A stretch of DNA of 64,000 bases from Cyanidium caldarium (Eukaryota; Rhodophyta; Bangiophyceae; Cyanidiales; Cyanidiaceae), in NCBI GenBank assembly GCA_026184775.1, contig JANCYW010000007.1:1-64000 (forward strand). Reading direction: 5' to 3'. The notes below the pieces were generated by a model. The model worked only from the letters and a program-made list of their open reading frames with translations, searched no databases and was not told the origin of the DNA. The position numbers and the translations under genes are program-made. Within the stretch, counting starts at the first letter, position 1. Every line of letters begins with the position of its first letter. Shown here one piece after another: positions 47,453 to 56,300 of the stretch.

Positions 47453-49945
47453 TCACGGCGCTGGCAGGCCGGACATGTCCAGCGGTGCGAGCGCCGGCGG
47501 ACGACCGGCGCCAGCTTCGTCGGGGTTCACGGCGGTCGGCGTCCTCGACTCATCCACCGCTCTCACCTCCTCCGCACTCTGTTTCTGCGCTGGTGCCTCC
47601 CGCTGCCGCGAAATCGATAGCGCCCGCGGACCCAACTCGCGCTCGATGCGCACCAGCTCGGTGTACACCGCCGCCATGCTGGGCCGCCTCTCCGGTTGCT
47701 CCTGCAGACAAACGCGTATCAACTCTACAAACGCCCGCTTGTCATCGTACTGTGCGCCCGGTGGCACCGCCGGAATGCCCAGCCGCGCGCCCTTGAACCC
47801 GACCGCCGCCAACACCTGCACCGGCTTCATGCCCTGGAACGGTATGCGCCGGGTGATCACCTCCCACGCCACCACCCCGAACGAGTACACATCGCACTTC
47901 TCGTCGTGTCGTTCGTTGCGGATCACTTCGGGTGCGGTCCACTCGGGTGTGCCGCCGTTCATGCGGCTGGTGAGGAAGGTGTTGTGTTTGACGCGCGACA
48001 GGCCAAAGTCGGACACCTTCACCCGCCAGTTGTCGTTCACCAGACAGTTCATCGACTTCAGATCACGGTGGATGATGGGCGGGCGACAGGCGTGGAGATA
48101 GGCCATGCCGCGCGCTGCGTCCTGCATCATGCTGAGGCGCCGACGCCACGGCAGCCGCGGCCGTCCGGGAGCACTCTGGTGATTGTCGGCGTGTAGGATA
48201 TCGAATAGGCTGCCGCGCGGCATCAACTCCACGACCAGCAGCAGATTCGGCGGGTCGATCACCGCTGCCAGAAACTGTAACACGCACGGATGGCGCAGGT
48301 TGGCCATCAGGTCGCATTCGGCGAAGAACTCGTGCTCCTGCGCCGTCGACAGACCGCGCTGCAGCAGCGAGCGCTTGACGGCCACCTCGGCGCCGCGCCA
48401 TAGCGCCCGATGCACCGTGCCGAAACCGCCGACCCCGATCACCTCGAACAGCTGCAACTCCGACTCGCTGATCTGCCAATGGCGTCGCGGCGCGCTCGGG
48501 CAGGATACCGACGGGGAGGCCGGCGGCGCCGACGGCGGCAGCAGCGGCACGGTGACGTCGAGCGGCAACGGCGCCGGGGAATGCGGTGCGGTGGCGTAGG
48601 TGGCGTCGTCCGCGGCTGCCAGCGGGAGCCGCGGCACCACCGCTTTCGGCTCGGTATCATCATCGTCGTCCTCGCCTCCATCCTCTCCGTGCATCTCGTC
48701 ATCCATGAGCACCTCGGGCACCGCCGTGGCATCCCGATCGGGCGCATCGCCCAGCAGCGACTCCATGTATTTCAACTCCGGGTATGCGTGCCAATGACGT
48801 CGCTCGCGGCGGCGGCGCCACAATACCCAGATGGCGACGGCGATGGCCATCAGCGCCACCACCCCCAACACTACCGACATCGGGATCACCCAGCCGGGGG
48901 TACCGCCGCCGCCGCCGCCCAGCGACTCGCCGCCGGCGTTGCCGTTGGCGTTGGGCGCGAACCCCACGCTCTCCACTTGCCCACCGATCAATTGGATGGG
49001 CACGCCAGCCGCGATGGTCATCTCGCCGGAATTCAAATACCCCTCCAGCTCCCGACTCACTCGCAGCGCCATCGTCCCGCGCTGCACCACCGTGGTGTAG
49101 GTGGCGTACACCGAGCCCGAGCGCAGGATGGTCAGGTAGAGGTCTTGCGGCCGCAGCAGGTTGTCGGTGTGGTTGGCCATCCACGCTTTGAACAGCTCGT
49201 TCAACGACTCGGTGAACTCGTGCACTTGCATCGCCTGAATGTACAGCTGCAACTGCAGGTAAATGTACTGGCCGGACGGCTGCGGCAGCGACGGCGTCGG
49301 CACGGGGATGGCCTGCGCGCTGGCGCTCGGTTGCGGCCCGCTGGCATAGATACCTCCGTAGCTACCGTCGCCACTGTTGGAGCTGTTGTTGTTGTTGTTG
49401 TAGATACTCACTTGCTCATCCACCAAACTGGTCTGCAAACGCAACAGGCGACTGATGCCGCCGCGCTGGATCCACTTGGTCAGCGCGCCCTGCATCTGTT
49501 CCGCCAGCGCCGACGGCACCTGCACCACCAACACCACCCAAGTGTCCGGCTCGTAGAAGGTGAGGGTGATGGGCGCCGGGTTGGTGGTGGCCAGATCCCG
49601 TCGGAACTGCTGCAGCAGGTACTTCTGAATGCCGCCCACCACCTTGAGGACCTGCGGCCGCCGCACCGCCGACAACGGCGCGTTAATCCACAGCCGTACC
49701 ACCAGCAAATCCTGCCCACTCGGTATCGGTGACGGCGTCGGGTGCACCTGGGGTGCCGGTGCGCCCTCGTTCTGCCCGCCCTCGAACGGCAGCTGCACGG
49801 GCACCAGCGGCGGCGGCGTGCCCGTCTGCACCAACGAGGCGTCCTGTGCCCTCCCGAGGCGCCCCCTGCCACTGCACAGGAGCGTGATCAGCAGAAGCAG
49901 CCCCGTGGTGAGGGATGGTAACCACTTGCGCCGAAAGACTCTCAT
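47453..49945 (-). CDS. Receptor-like TKL protein kinase
   Basis: An 830-residue protein with a signal peptide (WLPSLTTGLLLLITLLCSG), then a ~310-residue extracellular part in which two similar units may repeat (SGQDLLVVRLWINAPLS... and SGQYIYLQLQLYIQAMQVHEF...). One transmembrane helix lies near 348-372 (GWVIPMSVVLGVVALMAIAVAIW). After an acidic juxtamembrane region comes a complete kinase domain (about 493-760): GVGGFGTVHRALWRGAEVAVKR, IIHRDLKSMNCLV, VKVSDFGLSR, GGTPEWTAPEVI, DVYSFGVVAWEVITRRIPF. The HRDLKSxN and DVYSFG motifs are tyrosine-kinase-like (Raf/MLK type). The ligand and ectodomain family are unknown. ATG at 49945; the frame extends upstream. Confidence 0.9.
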   Translation of the reverse strand: MRVFRRKWLPSLTTGLLLLITLLCSGRGRLGRAQDASLVQTGTPPPLVPVQLPFEGGQNEGAPAPQVHPTPSPIPSGQDLLVVRLWINAPLSAVRRPQVLKVVGGIQKYLLQQFRRDLATTNPAPITLTFYEPDTWVVLVVQVPSALAEQMQGALTKWIQRGGISRLLRLQTSLVDEQVSIYNNNNNSSNSGDGSYGGIYASGPQPSASAQAIPVPTPSLPQPSGQYIYLQLQLYIQAMQVHEFTESLNELFKAWMANHTDNLLRPQDLYLTILRSGSVYATYTTVVQRGTMALRVSRELEGYLNSGEMTIAAGVPIQLIGGQVESVGFAPNANGNAGGESLGGGGGGTPGWVIPMSVVLGVVALMAIAVAIWVLWRRRRERRHWHAYPELKYMESLLGDAPDRDATAVPEVLMDDEMHGEDGGEDDDDDTEPKAVVPRLPLAAADDATYATAPHSPAPLPLDVTVPLLPPSAPPASPSVSCPSAPRRHWQISESELQLFEVIGVGGFGTVHRALWRGAEVAVKRSLLQRGLSTAQEHEFFAECDLMANLRHPCVLQFLAAVIDPPNLLLVVELMPRGSLFDILHADNHQSAPGRPRLPWRRRLSMMQDAARGMAYLHACRPPIIHRDLKSMNCLVNDNWRVKVSDFGLSRVKHNTFLTSRMNGGTPEWTAPEVIRNERHDEKCDVYSFGVVAWEVITRRIPFQGMKPVQVLAAVGFKGARLGIPAVPPGAQYDDKRAFVELIRVCLQEQPERRPSMAAVYTELVRIERELGPRALSISRQREAPAQKQSAEEVRAVDESRTPTAVNPDEAGAGRPPALAPLDMSGLPAP

Positions 49946-50328
49946 GGCGGCATGAACGGAACGCGGAGGCGACGAGGCGAATAGGCCGAGGATACGTAGG
50001 AGAGGAAACGGGTGCGCGAATCGGGCGGATGCGGGCGTGCATGCGCGCGCGCATGGGAGGGGGAGCATCGCGACGCGCATGCACATCGGGAGAGGTTGCG
50101 CGGAGACGGTGCCGCGCGAGGGCTCTGTTCTCCGCGCCCACCGCCTCGGAGCTGGAGTGCGTACAAGAATTTCGGGGTGTTACGCACGGCATATGATGGA
50201 TAAGGGGTTGGCGCTTCACCCTTAGGGAGAGGTCGACGGATTGCGGCCGTGAACGATGCGCTGCGCGCCACCCGAAGTCCTCTTCCCGTTTCTTGACAGA
50301 CCACGCTCTTCTTCTCGACACGCCCCAT
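49946..50328. other. Upstream region of the receptor-like kinase gene
   Basis: A 383-bp gap between the kinase start and the 3' end of the next - strand gene. GCGCGCATG-type repeats occur near 50036-50085. No gene is recognised. Confidence 0.45.
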
Positions 50329-53300
50329 CTACCCGTCCGCAAACAGGTCGGCGCACCTCTCCCGGATCCCCTCCAACTCCCGCAACTCCATCCGATGCTG
50401 CGAGTCGGGGAAAAAACTCAGAAAATGCCGCAGCTGGCCTGCCCACGGCTTGACCAGCGGCGCCAGGCGCTGCCGCATGTCCGACTCCGCCCGCGTGTAC
50501 GCCTGGAACAGATCCATCTTGAAGACGAACCCGTAGCATATCTGTGCCAAGCGCAGCACTGCGCTGCTCTGATCCCGGAGCGCGTGAAACACCAGCTCGT
50601 CGGTGCAATAGTGCGCTTCGAAGAGCAGCGCATCGTATGCGGCGGACATTTGCGCGTCCCGCCCGGTCGCCTCCAGCACCCGCTCCAACCACGCATCCAC
50701 CGGGTCGGAGGCGGTGTCTGCGCGCCATTGCCGCTCGCGTAACTGGTCTACAAACGCTTCGGCCACGCGGTCGCCGCCAGCGGCCGCCGCCAACCGCACC
50801 GAATCGGCACCGGCTCCGGGTACGCGCTGTCGCCGCAGCGGCGCCCAAAACGCCGCAAACGCCCGCAGAAACTGCATCACGATACCCTCCAGCACTTGCA
50901 CCCGCCGCCGCGGCTGTGTCGCGCTAAACTCTGCGGCCGACGCATCGCCGTGCTTCACCCGCACCCGCACCCAGAAAAACTCCCGCGGTCGCGCCCGATT
51001 GTAGATAGAGAAGTGCTCCTCGATGTACTTTTCGTGTACGGCCACCTCGCGCAACGCCGCCAACCGCGGCCGTATGACGATGTCGGTCGCGGTGCCCGGC
51101 TGCAGCTGCACATCGAAGAATAGCGCCGACGAGCGCACCTCCACTGCCGCATCGACAGCACCACGCACCTGCACCACACTCGAGGGCGGTTCAGTGACCG
51201 CCTCCACCCCGGCCGCCGTCGCCGCCGTATTCGTCAACACGAACGCCACATCGTTGCCGGACACGCTCAACTGCGGCGGATGACAGGCGCAGCGTATCTC
51301 AATGCGCTGCTCGAAATCGCGCACCAGCCGACAGCTGACCAGCGCGTGAAACGTGCGCGGACACACCTGTGACGCTTCCGCACTCGCCTCCCGCTCCGGT
51401 CGATAATACAGAAACACCCGCCGCGCACTGCGCCGGCCCACCCACACGCTGCTCACCTTGCGCAACGCGTAATTGCTGGTGCTGTAGTGGAATTCGCTGG
51501 CGGCGTCCGCAGCCAAGTCGTGCCGCAACACAAACTCCAACGCCGCCTCGGTGTGGTTGCTGATGAGGATCGATTTGTTGCGGTACACGTGCCCGAGCAT
51601 CACCGAACCGTAATCGATGCTGGGCGGCACCACCGTGAAGGTGGCCGCGGCGTCGTCGCGCTCGGCCACCACCTCCATGCTGACCCGCACCGACGCCAGA
51701 TGCTGTGGCGCACGTCGATCCTCCACCAACACGTAATCCTGATACACGCCGATGCGGTGCGGCGTCAGGGTAAAGGTGATGCTCTGGGTGGCGCGCGCGC
51801 CGTCGATCACGCCGCCCATGCGATCCAGCGAGAGCCAGACGGCGGCATCGTCCGCGTTGCGGTCGCCGGCGGAGGCGGCAGCGACGGCATTCGACGCACA
51901 GTGCAGCTTGTACTCGAATGCGCTCGAGTCGGGTGCGTCGCGCGGCCGCAGTGGCGCCACTTGCACCGTCCACTGCACCGGTGCGCTGCCTACCGGTACC
52001 AACCCGGCATCGATCTCGTACAGCATGTCGCCTGCGGTGGCACAGCCGCGCAGCTGAAAGGCGGGCGCTGTGGATACCGCATCGGATTCCGGCTCAAGCG
52101 CATCGGTTGCAGTAGCGAGGAGGCGTGAATCAGCGGCCCCGTCGCTTGTGGCATCGTCCGCATCCGCGGTGATCACTGCGGTGTCGGGAGCGGGCGCACT
52201 GGCCGGAGTCGCCCCCACAGTCCGTGGCTGTGGCGAGTGACGAGCCCCTGCTGCCGCCTCCTCCTCCTCCGTCGCCGTCGTCGACCGTCGCCACCAGATG
52301 GGGATGCGCTCCTCCGGTTCCGCCACCGTGCTACCCTTGCAAGTCAAGCGTAACACCACCACCCCCACCCGACGAGCGTCCTCTCCCGCGTCCTCCTCCT
52401 CCCCCGCCGCCGCCGCCGCCGCCGCCCCCGCTGGCACCACCACCACCTCCCAATCCATCTTCTCGCCCGCGCCCAGGGTGGTGGAGCGCAACACCGCGCC
52501 GCTGCGTCGATCTTGCAGCTCGGCCGACGCGATCAGCTCCGGCCGCTCCACCTCCACCTGCCACTCGACGCGCACATCCGCCGGGGCCACATCGCGAACG
52601 TGCACGCCGAGGTTGGCGCGTCCGTGCTCGTCCAACGTCAGCGACGGCGGCAGCGCCTGCAACAGGCACGCCGTCTGCTCCCCGACCAGCGTGCACACCA
52701 GAGCCTGGGATGGATGATACACGTTGTGCAGCGCAATGGGCAGCGAGAAGCGGCCCACCGGCACCGACAAATGCGACGGCTGCACAGTCAGCGCCACCGA
52801 GAGCGTACTGCGCGGCGCAATGCGCCACTCGTGAGCGGGCGATGTCGTGTCCGCAGCCGCCAACGTCACCCCGACAGGCAACCCCGCCGCCGACAAGCAC
52901 ACCAGCGCCGGCGCATCGCCATCGTTGTGCAGACGCACCGCCACCGATCGCTCCGCATAACCACAACGATACCCGACCACGCCCACATCCACCTCCGCCT
53001 CTACCAACCGAACCAGCGCATGCGCCAACCCCAACGACAACCGGATGCCGCCCACCACCTGCTCGCCGTGTCGATACACCACCAACGCCTCCCGTCGCGC
53101 CAAGTGACCGGCCCGCATGGCCGCCGCCTCGGAGGCGCGCAGTCGGGATAGGTGGCCGGCGCCGTAGACGAGGGTGCAGCGATCCGGCATCTGCACCGTC
53201 AGGGAGGAGGAGCGGGAGACGTCGGTAATCGCACGCCGCTCCGCGCCTCCATCTGCGGTACCCTCCGTGCAGCGCTCCTTTTCCTTCTCCTCCTCCTCCT

Positions 53301-56300
53301 CCGTCGTCGTCGTCGTCGGATCGGCGATAGGCACCTCGACGCCATCCACCATCACCTCCGGCCGCAACCTCTCCAACGGCAGCGACGCCTCCTCGCTCCG
53401 CAACCGCAACCGCACACGTCCGCACTGCACAACCTTCCCACTGCCGCCATCCACGTAACACCACCGCACGCCATCATCCACCACCAACTCCTCCTCCTCC
53501 TCCTCCTCCTCCTCCACCGTCAGGCGTTGCGGGTCGCGCAGCTGCACCAGCCGCACGCGATAGTCCAACGAGCGCGTGCTGTAATGGACATTCTCCAGCA
53601 ACAGCAGCCGCTCGTACAGCCCGGCATCTTCGGTATGCCAGACGTACTCCAGTTGCATCACCTGTCGCGGCTCTATCCGCACACGGTGGTGCGACAGGGT
53701 GAACTTTTCGGTGCTGCGCGACGGGGCGCGCACGCAATACGAGCGCGCCTGCAGCTCCAGGGGCAACTGTTCGCTGGCGTTTTGCAGCCGCAGCACGCCG
53801 CGCTCCCCGAACAGACACCGCAACGACGACGACGACGACGACGACGTTGCGTTTGCCGCGTCGCCCGCCTCCCTCTGGCGATACCGATCGCTCGGCCGCT
53901 CCGTATCGGTATCCATGATCGCCTCCGCTACGGGATACACCGCTTGCGGATACAACAGCAGCGGTTCGGCCATGCCGGCCCGCGCGCACACTCTCACCGT
54001 CAGCACCTCCTCTACGATGCTGTCGTCGTCGTCGTCGTCGCCGCGAGGATGCACCGCGATCTGAATGCCGCCCACGATGGACCGCACCGCCCCAGCGTAC
54101 AGCTCTCGCTGGGGCAGGCGCGGTGCCAGACGCACATACACCGACTTTTCGGCGCGCGGCGCCAGTTGCAGGCTCTCCACCGGCGCGCGGCCGTCGGCGT
54201 CCTCGAAAAAGTAGATCTGTTTGGCGAGGTTGCTACGAAACACCAGTCGCACCGGGTGATCGGCGACCGACACCAGGCGCAACGGCCGCTGCAACGCGCA
54301 CGCGCCCTGCGCATCCACATACACCGCGCCGTAATCCCAGTCGACGGTGGTGGCGGTGTCGGGAGGCGTCTCCGATGGCGTGCCGGTGGCCGCGAAATCC
54401 GGCAACAGCAGGGAGCGCTGCGCCACGCCTACGCCCAGCACCCGCACCCGGTGCACTTCGGGTGAAGATGCGCTCATCGAGGGCGGCGAGCCGACCGCCA
54501 CCTCGGCCGCCATCGCAGGCACCTCTTCGGCCGGTGCGATCGCCTTCACCAACAGCGTGCGACTCAGTCGCCCGACCGATTCCGGGCGGTATCGCAACCA
54601 TACCACCGCCACGCCGTGCACGTCCACCGTGCTGCGCGCCGGCGCCCAGGTGATGGTGGCCGGCAGCGCCACGGTGGTATCTTCCAACACCGCGAAACGC
54701 GTTCGCCGGCCGCCCACATTGTGCACCAGTAGGCGTCGTTCCGCCGTGGCGCCGATGGGCACACGACCGAAATTCACCATCGCCGACGACAGCCGCAAGC
54801 GATCGCCCGAAGACGCTGCCGTAGAGGGTACCGGACGTGGCCGCTCGAGTGTGGCAGGGGGCGCGGGCAGCCGCGTCACCGTTGGCTCCGTCACCGCAAC
54901 TCGGTCGCTGCCGTGCACATCGTCCAAACTGCTCGACGCGCTTCTCACCGCAAAGCTGCACTGCACGCTGCGCTGCACATCGCGATTGCGTTGCTCGAAC
55001 ACCTGAATCGATAGCCGCTGCAGACCGCGTGTGTGCGCCTGTGGACGCACCGCAACGCGCACCTGCGCCTCGTCGCCACGCTGTAGTGCAAACGCCAGGC
55101 GTCCGCTGCGTGAAGCTGGCAACGACTCTTCGGGCGACGGGTTGCGCGTCGTATCGGCCGCCGCGGTATCCCCCGGAGCATCGCCGCTTTCCGGTTGGCG
55201 TCCCCGCTGCCGCAGCCGCTGGATCTGCGTGCGCAGCTTTGCGGCCTTTTCGGTCTTGCCTTTGCGTTCGGCCACGCGCAGCTTCTGTTCCAGAGTGTCC
55301 AGCTCGCCGTGTCGCGCCTCGTCGTGGCCTGCAGCGTCCACTGCTGCTGCTGCCGCCGCCGCCGCCACAACTCCATTCGAAGCGGTCGCCCCGACAGACG
55401 CACTTCCCGCCACGGTCCGCTCCCGGATGCGCACCGTCAGCTGCGTCTCCGCCACGGCCGCCGCCGCTTCCGCCCATCCGTCCCGATCCACCTCCACCAC
55501 AAACTCTCGTCGGCGGTCCGACTGGTTCTCCACGTAAAACTGCAGCGGTCGCGACCAAGCACCCGCCGTCACCACCTCATCGCCGCCGGCGCCCCAATCC
55601 AGCCGCTCCGGCCACACCCGAAAGTGGGTGCGCTTGTGCACCACCGCCTTCATGGTGATGGCATGCGCGTCGCCGCCATCCAGCAGGTTCTCCACCCGTA
55701 TCGACTCCTCGAACACGCCGTGCAGCGACGGCCGGAACACGAACGGGATCTCCTTGGCGCTGAACGGGCGCAACACCCCGCAGCGGTCGGTGCCAAAGTG
55801 CATGAAGCCGCTCGCCACCGAACCGGTCTTGCGGATGGCGTACAGCGCGTGCATCTCCGACAGGTTCTGCACCAACAGCGTCTTGGCGCGCTGCTCGCCG
55901 GCCACGATATGACCAAAGTTGATGTGCGGTTGCGCCACCTCCATGCGCGATAAGCACACACGGCCGACCAGCAGGATCTCCCGCGGCGACAGCGGCTGAC
56001 TCGGGTCGTGCGTCGGCGGCAGGCGCTGACGGTCAAACTGCAGCAGGTGCACGCCGATGCGCTCCTCGAACGGGCGCAGGCGCGTGCGCAGGCGTCGTGA
56101 TTCCGGCGGGATGCGCAGCACGGCGTACACGGTGGCCTCGCCGCCGGCGCGTAAGCACAGCCGCTCCACCGGCAGCAGCGCGCCACCGTCGCGGGCGCGT
56201 TGCAGCGCGCGCGCCTGCGTCAGATGCGCGTTCATGTAGTCGGATTCGGCCTCGGCGCTGGCGAAAAAGGAGGGCGTGGCCGGCGGCGCCAACAGCACCT

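Noticed and set aside
53152-54465. A 437-codon + strand frame opposite the ASH-repeat gene
   Set aside because: His/Arg/Gln-rich antisense reading inside a single long, repeat-structured gene.
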